Assembly (NCBI GenBank): GCA_039720395.1
Contig: JBBPBK010000053.1
Span: 35,912-99,911, forward strand
Direction: 5' to 3'
DNA from: Liquidambar formosana
Lineage: Eukaryota > Streptophyta > Magnoliopsida > Saxifragales > Altingiaceae
DNA: 64,000 nt
The position numbers and the translations under genes are program-made. Shown here piece after piece: positions 43,580 to 55,751 of this stretch. Below the pieces are notes generated by a model. It was not told where the DNA came from. It made no database searches and saw nothing but the letters and a program-made list of their open reading frames with translations. The stretch's first letter is position 1; each line of letters starts with the position of its first letter.

Positions 43580-43981
43580 CTTATGTCACGGATCTTTGTC
43601 CCACATCGGATAGGCACTGGGGGAGTCTTGGGCATATAAGTGGAGAGGGCAACTCCACCTAATTGGCTAGCCTTTTGGGTTGGAGACCTGACCTGTGACA
43701 AGTGGTATCAGAGCAAACCCGGTCTCTTATCCGATGTCATGCCAAGCGTTTGGGCCCACGGTGTACTGAAGGCGACCAAGTGTGAGATACGGGGTGCAGG
43801 ACAGGTAGGTAGGGTGGGCCAACCACGACGAGGGCGTCGTGCGGGTTAGGTGGGGGAGAATGTCACAAATCTCTGTTCTACATCGGATAGGCACTGGGGG
43901 AATCTTGGGCATATAAGTGGGGAGGGCAACTCTACCTAATGGGCTAGCCTTTTAGGTTGGAGACCCGACCCGTGACACTTA
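43580..43981 (+). mobile_element. TRIM (miniature LTR retrotransposon)
   Basis: Two 117-bp LTRs (43584-43700 and 43861-43977) begin TGTCAC and end GTGACA. They share acatcggataggcactgggg and catataagtgg. The left one is followed by the tRNA-Met primer site tggtatcagagc at 43703; the right one is preceded by the polypurine tract ggtgggggagaa. The 4-bp duplication ctta flanks both ends. The 160-bp interior is non-coding. This is a textbook TRIM, a non-autonomous element mobilised in trans. The LTRs differ at about ten positions, so it is moderately old. Confidence 0.92.
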
Positions 43982-43984
43982 GTA

Positions 43985-45540
43985 GGCATGGGGAAAATAC
44001 TACTAAAAATATTTAAAGTATTGTGCACACTGCATTAGTGGAGTGAACTAAAATTATTGAACTAAGGGCTAGGCATGCCTTTCTTGAGCCTTGCGTCTGA
44101 CTCAAAGCCCTCTAGGCATTCCTGTAGCTACGCTTGATTGAATGAGCCTCGCGTGGAGGGAAAAAGATACCAAGCCTTGTGCCTTAGGTGCGCTTTTGAA
44201 TGACTATGTTTTCAAATGAAAACCCTATGCACTAACACCATATTAGTACATTGAAATTTGTTTAAAATATTTACCATTGCAGGTCTAATGGTAAATGTCT
44301 CAGGCTGCCAAGTGTGAATGCGATAGGTTGAAACTTGAGAGCAATCACTTTGTATTCAGAAAATAAATGTTCTGATTATATCAAGCTCAAGCTCATCCCT
44401 CTTGGGACCTTGCTTAGTTGGACTAACATTAGGTGATGACCTTTAAAAAAACTAATGAGCAATATAGGGATTAAGTGAGAAAGATAAAAAATCCATGTCA
44501 TGAGCTTTTATATCTTTAAATATTTGAGTTTGCTTCTTTATTTTGCTAAAGTATGTGTTGTCAAGTGCTATTTTCTTATCTACAGAGTAGCATTTTCTTT
44601 TCTAAGGATAATTTATACATTTTAATTATTGTTTGATTAGTTCATGTTTTTCCCCATTCATTAATCTTTTCTAATAGTTATTTTCTTGATTTTCAGATAC
44701 ATTCTACGAAAAGAGCTTATGTGATTGTGCTATGAGGTTGATCAATATGGAGATAGGATTTTAGATACTCTCCTTAGACTTGTGGCTATGATAAAGTGTT
44801 GCATTTGTTCTTAATAGTGTATATGATTTTAGACTCTCCTATTTCTCTCTCTCAATGTTAATAGAAGTGCCTTATGTTGACATCTGTATTAACATTGCGT
44901 CATATACATGGTGTGACTTTTCAAGGGAATGCTTTTTTTTTTTTTTTTTTTTTTTTTTTTTCCCTAAAACTAATTGAAGTATTTTCGAAGTATAAGATTA
45001 AGAATGTTAATACATGTATTAATCTGTGTTATGTTCCCAATTATTTTGAGTTATACAGAATGATTAATTTTTCTCATTTGTTATTTCTTCTTTAAAGAAA
45101 AAAAAAATCTTTTCTCTAAAACCAATTGAAGTACTTTTGGAGTGGTAAGGACTGGATGTCTTATATTGGCTTCTTGCAAATAGTGGAAATACGAAGTGAC
45201 TTCCATAGTGGGATATTTGTATCCTTCATTAGTCTGATAAAGGTTGTTGTGGAATGATGATTCTGCTTAATAGCACCAACACACGGTGTATGATGTTGAT
45301 TCTGCTTAATAGCACTAACTCTCTATAATGGTATTTTTATCACTCAATAGGAGGGTTTCCACTAGTCCTGAATAAGCCCGAACCTTCACTCATACTTTCT
45401 CTAGCCTTTTGGCCTGTTGTGCATTTTCTTTCCATTCAGAGTGGCATATAGGCTATAGCACAAGCTGTGGATCATATGCCGACGGTCCTCCACACGTGTA
45501 CAGATCGGCGGTCAAGCACATCACAACCATCAGAAGCATA
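43985..45540. other. Intergenic with decayed repeat
   Basis: Around 44060-44210 the text ggctaggcatgcctttcttg through aggtgcgcttttgaatgact resembles a widespread plant repeat built from gcctcgcgcct-like words; its ends are unclear. A T-run of about 27 lies at 44934-44961. No gene is recognised. Confidence 0.4.
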
Positions 45541-45544
45541 ATAT

Positions 45545-46640
45545 ATGCAGCACAGCTAGCACTACCTCATCATTTCTTTTAGCGGACATGCCACGTCACT
45601 GCCACTACTCCTCCCTCACCTACATCACTACAAACCGTCGAGGGGCACACACGCTTGAGCCTCTGTCTTCTCCACTCACGTCCCTTCAAACACCAGAGGA
45701 TGACATTCACCATCACCAACCGCTCCACCTTTCCAAACCACCGCTTTTGGACCGCGCGTCGATTTCTTTAGAGCACCCATCGCAACCACCGCCATCTCCA
45801 CCCCCTCAGTTGTGAGTTTTGAGTTTTATTAAAAAATATTCGGAGTTTTTTTTTCTTTTACCAAAAAAGAAAAAAATACTCTATATATTTTGATTTTTGA
45901 GTTGGTAAACCTTCTTCATTGCTCTTTCGTGTGGAGGCAGGCGTTCTTTGCATAAGAAAACAAGGCAGGAAGGGGTAAAACGCTGCAACTTTGCCCTTGG
46001 AGTTGGAACTGGATAAGAAGTGGTAGGCCTGACTCAGCTTTTTGTTTGTACGATGGAAAAAGAAACAGTGGCAGCTTGCTTTTCACAAACATGGTTATAA
46101 CTTATCAGGTACGTCTATAACACCCGTTATTTCACCGAAGTTTATTTTTCCTTTTCCCTCGAAATGAATGGCTTCAAAATCAGCTAGGTTGTGATGGGTA
46201 CTAGGGGCAGATGGGCAATTGCCTATTCGGACCCCTTAATTATACTCTGGTCATGCCATACATTTTTTTGATAAAAGCTCTCAGGTCATTCGCCCATAGC
46301 CAGCTATTACGTCCCGCATAATCCCAAGCATGCTTAAAACTCAAATTTTTACCCTTTTTTTTTTTTTTTTTTTTTTTGTTTATTTATAAGATTCTCAAAT
46401 TATACCAAAAATCTCTTCTAAATTAGAATTTGATCAAGTCTCTCTTGATTTGACACGGAACGTTAAAGAGAAACCCCATAAATGTTAAAATTAATCTCAC
46501 AAATTTGAGTAAGGCTTTGAGTTGGTGAAAGATCCGAGCGAGCCTGCTACTGCCCTGACATGAAGGAAAAAATCATCTCGGGGGATGAGAGAGATAGCCA
46601 GGGTGCGAGCCCACTACTTCTCTGACATGCCTTTTAGGGA
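45545..46640. other. Intergenic upstream of WRN-like gene
   Basis: A C-rich 75-codon frame at 45588-45815 is H/P/S-rich with no recognised motif. A T-run lies at 46356-46377. The rest is featureless. Confidence 0.4.
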
Positions 46641-46804
46641 TGAGATATATATATACGCTACCCATTTCCCCTGGCAAGTTGTTCTCTTTTCATGGTGAGA
46701 AAAATTTAGTTGGTGTTTATTTCTGTTCACACGCAGAAGCCGTAGAGAGAGAAAGTTGCACACTGTAAATCCCTAGGCAGAGAGAGAGAGAGAGAGTTTT
46801 CACC
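46641..46804 (+). promoter_or_regulatory. Promoter and leader of WRN-exonuclease-like gene
   Basis: A TATA-like gatatatatatacg lies near 46640. A GA-rich leader (gcagagagagagagagag) comes immediately before ttttcaccATG. Confidence 0.45.
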
Positions 46805-47472
46805 ATGAATGACGAGTTCATCAGCATAGAATCCCACTACAACCCAAGCCCTCACCGCCAACGACGATTTACAGTCGAGTGCTTCACAGCTCGTATTCTC
46901 ACCACAGTCACCTCAACTCCATCCGTTGTTCGCAGTTGGATCTACAAAATCCGCTACTTCCACCGCTTTCGCTGCCACAAACTGGTGGTCGGGCTTGGCG
47001 TCCAGTGGCGTCCTTCCTTCACCGCCGGTGTCTCCAGTCCACCGGCCACCCTCCAACTCTGCGTCGAACGCCGCTGCCTTATCTTCCAACTCCTCCACGC
47101 CCTTTCCGTCCTGGTCTACCTCCGCCGCTTCCTATTCGATCCTCTAATCACCTTCGTCGGCGTCCGGAACCACAACAACGAAGCTTTGCTTCGTAGGTCG
47201 AAGCACAGCCTGTCTTTGTCAACTCTTGACAGTCTCTTGTTGACCTTAGACATGTCGCCGAGGAGAGAAGGGGGTTGAGTAGGGAACTGTCGATGGAGAA
47301 GTTGGCAGAGATACTGCTCGGTGCTGATGACGTGAAGATGCCGGAGCGGATTGAGAACAGCGCTTGGGATGCTTATCTACTCAGCGAAGAGCAGGTTCAG
47401 TATGCTCGTGTTGATGCTTTTCTTTCTTTCTCCATGGGAAGGAAAATGAGAGATTGGAATTGGGTGCCTTGA
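46805..47472 (+). pseudogene. WRN-like 3'-5' exonuclease domain gene, frameshifted
   Basis: The first frame (46805 to about 47230) covers the front of a DnaQ/WRN-type exonuclease domain: WIYKIRYFHRF, LVVGLGVQWRPSF (about residues 59-72), PATLQLCVERRCLIFQLLHA and FVGVRNHNNEALLRRSKHSL. Near 47215-47235 the homologous reading moves to another frame (LVDLRHVAEERRGLSRELSM). It then continues as EKLAEILLGADDV and the exo III-like QVQYARVDAFLSFSMGRKM, ending at 47472. Active WRN exonucleases use D and E in a DVEW-type exo I motif. Here it is GVQW, so both metal ligands are absent, as in a plant subgroup I recall of probable pseudo-enzymes. The exo III Y and D persist. The frameshift suggests a pseudogene; an assembly error or short intron is less likely. 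Confidence 0.75.
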
Positions 47473-47479
47473 TTTTTCC

Positions 47480-49090
47480 GAGTTTTTCTTTCTTTCTGGA
47501 GGGCCTATTTCCATACCTCTTTATCTGTATCCACACTTCTCTATGTCTATTTGTCACACCCCTATTTACTTACTGAGGGATGTCGGTGCAGCCAAAAGGT
47601 GTAGAAATGAGCCCTCCCTTTTTCTAGGGTCCCTTTTTGTTTCTTGGGTTTTCTCAATTTCAGATGGGATACTATTAGTTCCAGTTTTTGGGGTTTCACC
47701 AATTAGAATTTTGTATAGATTGTTAAGCGTTTCTTAGATACATGTGCCAGTGTGGGTGGATTGACTAACTCTTTCCAATTTCAAAGATATTACACGAATC
47801 TGAACATACGTGCCTTACATTGGGTAGAAATTAAATCTCATAAGGGTTCTTCTCTACAAAATTTCATTACAAAATGTTATGTTGTTTAATTAGATGCACT
47901 GATTATGTTCATTTTGATGCTCTATTATTTATCTGTGTTTGATAAAAAAAAATTTCATCAATTTTGATCGACACCTAAACCCATTTTAATATTTGTTTGG
48001 CTGAAGTTATATGGTTAATTATACAAGCAAGATAAACAGAGTCTGATAAATGTGATGATGTGGTCCGTGTCTTTAATTGGGTGCAAAAAAGAATGTTAGA
48101 GCTCATAGCAAGAAGGATGAGGGTGAGGGTGGCGGGGTTGCCCTCATCATAGCTAGCTGAATTATGTGTTTTCCTTCTTGCATTTTTATTTATGGTTCAT
48201 TCATATATGATCTAGTTACATATATTCCTGTCTGAGTTGAGTTCACCCATCTCTCTTAAATTTGGGTTTTATTGTAATGATTAGAATGACCATGATTGTA
48301 TACATTATAGAATGTTGGTTTATTTATGCATATAACACACACAAACAAAGGGTACTTTAGGAATCTCTATTAATCTGTACATTGTGACATTTTTTTCCCC
48401 TCTGTTTTCCATGGTTACATGAAACTATCTATCCCAATCATCCTAGTGAGTTAGTTTTATGCTAAATATAATTTGGATAGCCTACTTCTTAACTCTACTT
48501 GACCCAGAAGACTACTTATTGAAGAACTTTATAATTCTTGTTGCTAAGACCTTCTGTTGAATTTCATGTTGTGATAATTGAATCTTGACTTATATATGAT
48601 GGCATTATGGATAAAATTGAAAGCAAAATGAATTTGTCTTGGGACTGGTAGCATGGTATTAAGACATTCTTCTTATTATTGGAATGTGGTTTATCTTGGT
48701 ATTTATGTAGAAGGTCAAGTTAACTTCAGTTTCAATTATATCCATCAATTATATTCGATGGCCAAAACTATGAGAGAACATTGACCACACTGTGACTATT
48801 TTGGACTGTTGAAAGCTTGTAGCTTAGTGAAATAGGTTAGTTATATAATAGAATTATTAGGAGCTCTTAAATGCCCTGATTTTTATTTACAACTTACCTA
48901 AACCCTTTTTTTTTTTTTAATTTGTTCCATGTGGCTTTATCTCTCTCTCTCTCTCTCTTTCTTGATTTACTCTTTTTTTTTTTTTTTCTTTCTAAACATC
49001 AATTTAGTTAACTTTTTATATGACCTGTTAGATTTGATTTTTACATTAGGGCACAGTTGAACATTAGTTGAGGTTTGAAATGCGCTATCA
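47480..49090. other. Intergenic, no recognisable feature
   Basis: AT-rich sequence with CT- and T-runs at 48940-48990. No gene, RNA or terminal repeats are recognised. It may include the 3' untranslated part of the WRN-like gene. Confidence 0.5.
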
Positions 49091-49095
49091 TGTTT

Positions 49096-49965
49096 TGTAT
49101 GGACAAAAATCCCGACAGTCGGCGGAACACATCGCTTATGGTGGTCTGACGAACTGGAGCGTTATGTAGCGATGGTCTGAGAGAGCTTCAACGGCGAGAA
49201 TAGAAGTGAACAATTCTGCTCCATTCCTTGATGAATAGTGATGCTTGGTTCTCTGATGAATAGTAACCGGAAGCCTGAAAACAAAGAGAAATGTTAGAGG
49301 GGGCCAGAGTTTGTCCGACCTAAAACCCTCTAACGCTCAAGTCAGATCTCAGGAGAGAGAGGAAAAGATAGGGAGAGAGAGAATCTCTAGGGTTTTGTGT
49401 TGGCGGTGTACCTACCTCGTTTGGAGCAAATAATGTTCCTTTATAGAAAAGAACTAGGTCTTGGTTGGACTATCTTCCTAACCCGACCACGGTTAACTTA
49501 GGGTTTCAGGCCTAGTTGTCGATAATTGTTCAGCCCTGACTTAGTTGTCAGAAATGTGTTCTAATTGCAGCCAAACTTCCTTTGTTGGATCTGAATAGTG
49601 GGTAACTCCGAAGCATGTGAGGGACATATGGTGGGCCCAAACACTTGCTTAATCGAGGACCAAACACCAGTTGGGCTGAGGGCCAAATACTAGCGGGGCT
49701 GAGGGTCGCACACTAGTTGGGCTAAGGGCCAAATAATAGTTGGGTCGATGACCGAACACTAGCTGGACCGAAGGCAATTTTAACGATCTAGTGAAATCAG
49801 AGCAATTGAGATTGAGCGCGATCCAAGGCCAAAGAGTTTTGTCATCGAGGGTAATACCCAAGAATGAGGGCCTACTGTTTATGATCGTGCTTGGTCTTCA
49901 AATGTTCGAACCGAGGGGCGTAACACGTGTCTGTGTCCTATTTGGTGCAGGAAATATCCCACACA
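49096..49965 (-). repeat. 3' LTR of Tat-type element (boundaries approximate)
   Basis: The right edge ggaaatatcccacaca is followed by acttcccttgag, which on the - strand is a polypurine tract just before a TGTGTGGG LTR start. On the - strand a TATA box (ctataaagg) lies near 49438-49446, followed by a leader rich in ctctctccc. The left edge is placed at tgtatggac (49096) by the TG...CA rule only, because the partner LTR is outside the window. Confidence 0.55.
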
Positions 49966-50599
49966 ACTTCCCTTGAGCAATCATTGTCTTTTGTATTAGA
50001 CTGAGGATGTGATAGCTCTTGTTAAGTTTTGAATTCTGTATGGGTCAACCATCACTCGTCATAAATGCGAGTCTTTTACCTCCTTGAGGAGACCATTGGG
50101 CTCGTTTCTTTAGGGGATGATGTTAGCTTCGGGTTGGAGATAAAACTTGGTGGTTCAAGTTCATTTTGTCATTTTTGTTTTGAAACGAAGTTCTGTTCTT
50201 CTGAAGATTGTCGTCGGAGAAAAGAATTCCACCCAACGTTGCTTGCCGGAAATTCCTCCTCTTGAATTTTCCGTCAATTGTCGAATTTTCTGGTAAGCCT
50301 CTTTCATGTTCTTCGTTCATTTTATTTTGTATTCATTATACTGTGGTGTTTGATCTAGATATGGACTAAGTAGGATTAAATGATTGTTTTAGGATAGATG
50401 CTCACCGAACATTGTGGTCCTCTCAGTTTGTATCGAGTGTTACGCTTTTATTTTAATTTTTCACCGAGGCCCGAACATAGTTGTTATCTCGGTTTTCGGT
50501 TGTCGATCTCTTCGGTGGTCATATTTTTTATGTGAACTTGCATATCATTAGTCTTGATCGGGAGCTATCTTTCAACAGATGGCTTATTGAATTCGGCAA

Positions 50600-51739
50600 A
50601 AACTAGACAAAGAAAAAGAGTTTGGGGAAAAATTTGGGTTCGGTGGTAATATCACATTTCGGTCTGTCGAGGTCGATAAAGAAGTAGGCATGGTTGATTG
50701 ATAAGGGAGGGTTCCCAATTCATAACATTAATTTCTTTGAGTCTAGAGTCTCGGTTCCCTTTCTTGAGCTTTTGGTGGACTTTCTTCATTTGGTCAACCT
50801 TATCCTGGCTCAACTAAAATCGAACGCATTCAAGGTTGTGCTCGGGTTTATTGGTTGAATGAGCTTCTCGGCCCCAAACTCAATGTGGATGAGATAATGA
50901 GTTGTTATCTCCTTTCTTAGGCAACCAGAGGCCTTTATATTTGAAAATTCGAGAGACCAACAAAGTACTTGTGACACATATCCCTAATAGCAGTCAGGAA
51001 TATCAGTCTGATTTTGTTTTTGTATACGGGGATATTGAGCCTAGCATGCTTAGTGCCAAGGGCCGAAGATGCCCTCGGGAAGATAGGGAGCCTCGTAAGT
51101 CTTTTCGGTCCTGGTTATTCCTTTTGGTTATATTTTCCTTAGAGTTTGCTGTTAATATTTGTCCCTATCTTTTCCCTTTTTGTTGCTGCTTAGTACTTTT
51201 GAGAAGCCATCTCAGGTCCGAAAGGCTGATATAGAGAAAGTTTTGGCATACCGAGGGGATGGATGCTCAAGCTACCCACAATTCTATTGAGGTATGAACT
51301 TTGGTATAGATTGTTTCTCTATACAAGCTCCCCGAGGGCTATCCTTTGCTTGGTTCCAAACCCAAGAAAAGCTCAGGGGTGTGGTCCTCGCCCTTGAATC
51401 AAGTTCTTAGGTGGCAAAGTAGCAGAGGATGTTGTTGAAAGTGGTGCGATGGGTGACTAAGCACCCGTCTCCATTCGGTTCCCACACCGAAGGGAAAGCA
51501 AACGAAAAAAGGTTCTAGTAATGAGTTGAGGGATGCATTGAAGAGAAAAAAATAGCCGAAAAAGGCGAAAGCCAAGTAGACTTCTACTCCCTTAAAGCGA
51601 TGGCATTGAGACTGAGCGCTGCATCTGAAGTTCAGTCTTCCGAGCACCCCGTGGTGACTCCATTGGCGAAGCCTTTTACAACGAAGGACTTAGAAAAATT
51701 TGGGGGGGGGCAATTGACTTTGAGGATTCATCGCTTGAG
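50600..51739 (+). pseudogene. Antisense ORF of Tat element, N-terminal part
   Basis: Across shifted frames the + strand gives PFLELLVDFLHL-like, KVVLGFIGLNELLGPKLNVD, EIMSCYLLS and KFERPTKYL-like sequence. This is recognisable as the 'putative gypsy type transposon' domain (Transposase_28, PF04195 from memory). An exon-like KDLEKFGGGQLTLRIHRLSD at about 51690-51740 is cut by the inserted gypsy LTR. The protein family's function is unknown. It is read opposite to gag-pol, so it needs its own promoter. Several stops make this copy non-functional. Confidence 0.6.
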
Positions 51740-52486
51740 TGACGTCGGAAAATGGAGAAAGAGGAGGAAACACAAGAGAAAACTCAAAAAGTAACCCAGC
51801 TTGCCACCTAGAGGAATCCACTAAAGGGATAAAAGCAATAAAATAAGAACTCCTTCTTAGAAAGCCAAAGGTTGAATTCTCATTAAAATTCTCTAAAACT
51901 TTTTTTTCAAATACAAGACTAAAAGCTTTAAATAACTTTAGCATGGAACAACCTTCCAGTGATGGGTGTAGTTTCAAGACAAACACAATTTCCAAGCAAG
52001 AAGGGCAACATAGTGAAGCAAACTTTGAATGAAAATTAAATAACACCTCAACAAAATTAAAGAGACTCTTAGGGACTTAAAATATGACTTAAAGGACTAT
52101 CAATCTCGAAATTATGCAAGCAAAATAAATAAATTAAACTGGAACAGAACCTAAAGTAGAAGAAGACACTAGAATTTGTAGTCTAAGAAAATAGCCTATG
52201 TTCATCTTTAAATTTGAATGTGCTCGGGATGCTCCAGCTAATGATCCTTATATGTTTTCAAATCCCTTCGAGTCTAGTTTAAATCCAACAAATAGTTCGT
52301 GATTTCAACTCCCGAGGACAAAGTTATGACCGTTTTACTAAGACCTGTCCAAGCCGACTATTCTGCTTCAACACTGCGAATTTTACTAGAATTGGCTTTT
52401 TAGGCATTTTCTTTGGGCTGATCTTCTAGGGAATGTAAAGAGATGACAAGGCAATGACTTGGCACCCCCAAGGCTTTCCCGTGTCA
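51740..52486 (-). repeat. 3' LTR of nested gypsy element
   Basis: 747 bp, the left copy in the window. It is clearly diverged from the right copy by substitutions and small indels. Confidence 0.85.
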
Positions 52487-52734
52487 TTCTCCCCCGGTTG
52501 AAAAAAACTCGTCCTCGATTTCCTGTATGCTAATTGAACCTTCACAATGCATGCTATGCTTTTTCTCCATTGGCATCTTCCTTGGTATTTAATGATGAAG
52601 ACCTCCAACTTTTTTTGCGAGTACAACTTTCCTTTGTTTGTTTCTTCCTGCCTTTGGAAACAATTTGATGGTTTTGTCATTTACTTTGAATTCATAAATA
52701 TTTCTCGACCTTTCTTAACTACATCTCTATCAAA

Positions 52735-53100
52735 CTCCTATGGTCGTCTAAGTAACACTGGACATGTGTCCATTGAAATGACTTGACACCATACTTCATA
52801 GATATAGTTATCCCCAATTGAGAATTCGAGGAGACATCTATGAGTAACAAGAATTTCGTTTCCTTTATTCACCCATGCGACCGTACAAGGCTTGTTACGT
52901 TCTTTAGTTTCAAAGTTCAAGGAAGAAACTAGCTGTTGAGAAACAAAATTCTCAGAACTTCTAGAATCCATAGTAAAATGACATTTAATTCCTTTTACCT
53001 TTCCCGAAATCTCAAAAAGTTTATTGCGTTGTTCAAGAACTGATTCTTCTATCCAATCCCATTCTAAGCTCTTCCTTTTATTTCCCATGAATATCTTTTC
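52735..53100 (-). pseudogene. Gypsy protease fragment (nested element)
   Basis: An open - strand frame of 116 codons includes LFEISGKVKGIKCHFTMDSR, then SENFVSQQLVSSLNF and CTVAWVNKGNEILVTHRCLL. This is the retropepsin-like domain of Ty3/gypsy elements. The catalytic D-S/T-G triad is replaced by DSR, so activity is lost. Reverse transcriptase, RNase H and integrase should follow but are deleted. Confidence 0.7.
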
Positions 53101-53409
53101 TAGGTTTCATGTATCTTGAAATTTATTGATTCTTGGGATATTGATATTGCTATGTGAATGCACATTCATACTTTTAATATTAAGACTTCTTTTAAGCCCT
53201 TTTAATTTACCATCTTTATCATACTCATCATAGATAGGCGGTTTACTCCAATCAACAAAGTTATCAACATAGGTTACATTTAAGCTTCGATGAATTACTA
53301 GAGCTTTTCTTTGATCTCCATAAGTGATATCTTCTTCAGCTTCTGTTTCCTCATTGATAGGTGATTTTTTTTCCGACTCCTCTTCTAATACCTCTCCAAC
53401 TAGAGATAC

Positions 53410-54410
53410 AATCTTGCGGTTGGGGCAATTGGAGGCTATTTAGCCAAACCCTTGACACTTGAAACAACGTTTGTTGGAATTGGAAGTGCTAGGACGACTT
53501 GTATTACCAACATTATCATGCTTAAGCAGTGACTTTGAACTAGTTGCCTCGGTTGTTGGAGGAGGTTGAGAAATGGAAGCACTCCTTTGGTTAGAACAAA
53601 AGCTACCCCCATGTGACTCCTTAAGTTGTCGCTCCACCTTGATTTCTAGCTTGAAAACATCATTATAAGTCCAATAGGGCTGTAGTTAGACAACATTGCC
53701 AATTTTGGCCTAGGTCCATCAAGGTAACGAGCAATAGTTTATTCCTTCGGTTCATCCAAGTCACAATGCATCAAGAGGTGTCAAATTCTGCTGTATACTC
53801 TTCCACGGATAGCTCTTTTGTTTGAAATTATGAAACTTGAGGAAAGAATCTTATCGGTAATGCTCTGGCAAATATTTATTCTTGAGTGCTTTCCTATCTT
53901 GGCCCATATCACAATCTTACCCTTTCTATCACGAACTCGCTGCTTCTTAAGATGTTCCCACCAAAGAGAGGCATGCTTCTACAACTTGATGGCAACAAGC
54001 TTCACTTTACAATGATCCAGCATATCTTTGTAATAAAAAACCCTCTCCACAATATTAAACCAATCTAGAAATTCATCCACTTGCATTTTTCCTTCAAACT
54101 CTAGAATGTCAACTTTGATGTCATAACTTTGTTGAAAAACTTGGTTCCTTTGAGGTCGATGATAGGCAGAAGCCTCATCATTTGAAGCCCAATTGTGCTC
54201 CTGGTGAAAAGGGTTATACTCCTCATTATTTGGTATTTCACTATCTGAATCATGATGAGAATCATCACGTTCTAGAGGCTCATAGCCCTGTAAATGCTAC
54301 TGGAGTTGTTTAACCTGTCTCCTTAAATCATCCATCTCAACATCACGTAAATTGCGCTCACGGGCTGGTTCTTCGACATTTGGTCTACGACAATGATGAC
54401 CAGCCATTAA
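53410..54410 (-). pseudogene. Gypsy Gag remnant (nested element)
   Basis: From the start MAGHHCRRPN near 54408 the - strand reads, across stops and frameshifts, DEFLDWFNIVERVFYYKDML, KVKLVAIKL, HASLWWEHLKKQRVRD and, at the end, NSNKRCFKCQGFG followed by a stop where the CCHC knuckle needs its histidine. These are the retrotransposon Gag domain and zinc knuckle of a Ty3/gypsy element. The protein cannot be produced intact. Confidence 0.75.
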
Positions 54411-54432
54411 AACCAAAGCTCTAATACCAATT

Positions 54433-55190
54433 TGACGCCGAAAAATGGAGAAAGAAGAGGAAACACAAGAGAAAACTCAGAAAGTAACCTAGCTCGCCAC
54501 CTAGAGGAATCCACCAAAGGGATAAGAGCAATAGAACAAGAAGAACTCCTTCTTAGAAAGCTAAAGGCTGAATTCTCATTCAAATTCTCTAAAAATTTCT
54601 TTCAAATATAAGACTAAAAGCTTTAAATAATCTTAGCATGGAACAACCCTCCAGTAATGGGTATAGTTTCAAGACAAACACAATTTCTAAGCAAGAAAGG
54701 CAACATAGCGTAGCAAACTTTGAATGAAAATTAAATTACACCTAAACAAAATTAAAGAGACTCTTAGGGACTTAAACTATAACTTAAAGGACTACCAATC
54801 TCGAAATTATAGCAAGCAAAATAAATAAATAAAGCTGGAATAGAACCCAAAGTAGAAGACACTAGAATTCTATAGTCCAAGAAAATAGCCTTTGTTCGTC
54901 TTTAAATCTGAATGTGCTTGGGATGCTCTAGTTAACGAACCTATATGCTTTCGATGCCCTTCGATTCTAGTTTTAAACCTAACAAATGGTTCACGATTTC
55001 AAGTCCCGAGGACAAAGTTATGACCGTTTTACTAAGACTTGTCCAAGCTGATTGTTTTGCTTCAGCACTACGAATTTTACTAGAATTGGCTCTTTGGGCA
55101 TTTTCTTTGGGCTGATCTTTGGGGAATGTAAAGAGATGACAAGACAATGAGATGGCAATGACTTGGCACTCCCAAGGCTTTCCAGTGTCA
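54433..55190 (-). repeat. 5' LTR of nested gypsy element
   Basis: 758 bp, the right copy in the window and the promoter-side LTR, since the primer site adjoins its left edge on the - strand. Confidence 0.85.
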
Positions 55191-55751
55191 CCGGGGAAGT
55201 AGCCCTAAAGCGTATGAGGGTGAATAGGCCTGACCTTCTGTTCAATCCTCTTTACTACGAGCCTAAGACAACTGACAAGGGGAAAATGGAACCGATAAGG
55301 GGACTCCCCTTATATCCTTGACCGACTCATAGCGGCCTTTCAGTGCTAACACAGCCCAAGTACACCTTCCATAATATAAGAAATTTGATGTGTTTCCCAT
55401 TTGATATGACCAACCATCGAGCCATGTAATCAGAGGACCTGGGTTACGAAGCTGTTTGCCATCAATTTTTGGTAATCTTTCTCTCTCTTTAACGTACTTC
55501 CCTTCTTCCCTAAAGTGTTGTGATTATTCATCGTTGTCTGTTTTAGCAGGCCACCAGCAGACGATGCTCTTGGCCGAGAGGCTTGGATGGGCCGAGGATA
55601 TGATTCGAGAGGAAAGGGCTCGAAGATCCTCGGCCCGAGTAGGAAGGGAAGGCTTCTGAGGAGGTTGCTTAATTTAGGGAGCAATTAAAGAAAGCTCATA
55701 CCAAAGCTTATGAGGCAAAACAGGGTCTCTCGTAGATCGAGGAAGCCAATA
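55191..55751 (+). pseudogene. Antisense ORF of Tat element, middle part
   Basis: This continues the ORF interrupted at 51739 with LKRMRVNRPDLLFNPLYYEP. After a plausible intron ending ttttagcag (near 55550) it reads GHQQTMLLAERLGWAEDMIR. It then breaks off at the inserted Mutator-type element, whose target duplication gaagccaata is 55742-55751. Confidence 0.5.

Larger units (their letters stand above)
51740..55190 (-). mobile_element. Truncated Ty3/gypsy element nested in antisense ORF
   Basis: Direct repeats at 51740-52486 and 54433-55190 begin tgacg and end gtgtca. They share ggaaacacaagagaaaactc and ggcaatgacttggcac. Beside the right LTR, gctctaataccaa (54418-54430) is a tRNA-Met-type primer site on the - strand. 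Beside the left LTR, ttctcccccgg is the polypurine tract on the - strand. The 1.9-kb interior keeps only gag and part of protease. No matching 5-bp target duplication is seen (ttgag left, ccggg right). Confidence 0.85.

Noticed and set aside
43584..43977. Cassandra-type TRIM with 5S rRNA promoter
   Set aside because: The LTRs carry acatcgg words common to TRIMs, but I see no 5S-like internal promoter blocks.
51735..55195. 5-bp target duplication for the nested gypsy element
   Set aside because: Left flank ttgag and right flank ccggg do not match. The LTR edges are nevertheless clear, so the element call stands without it.
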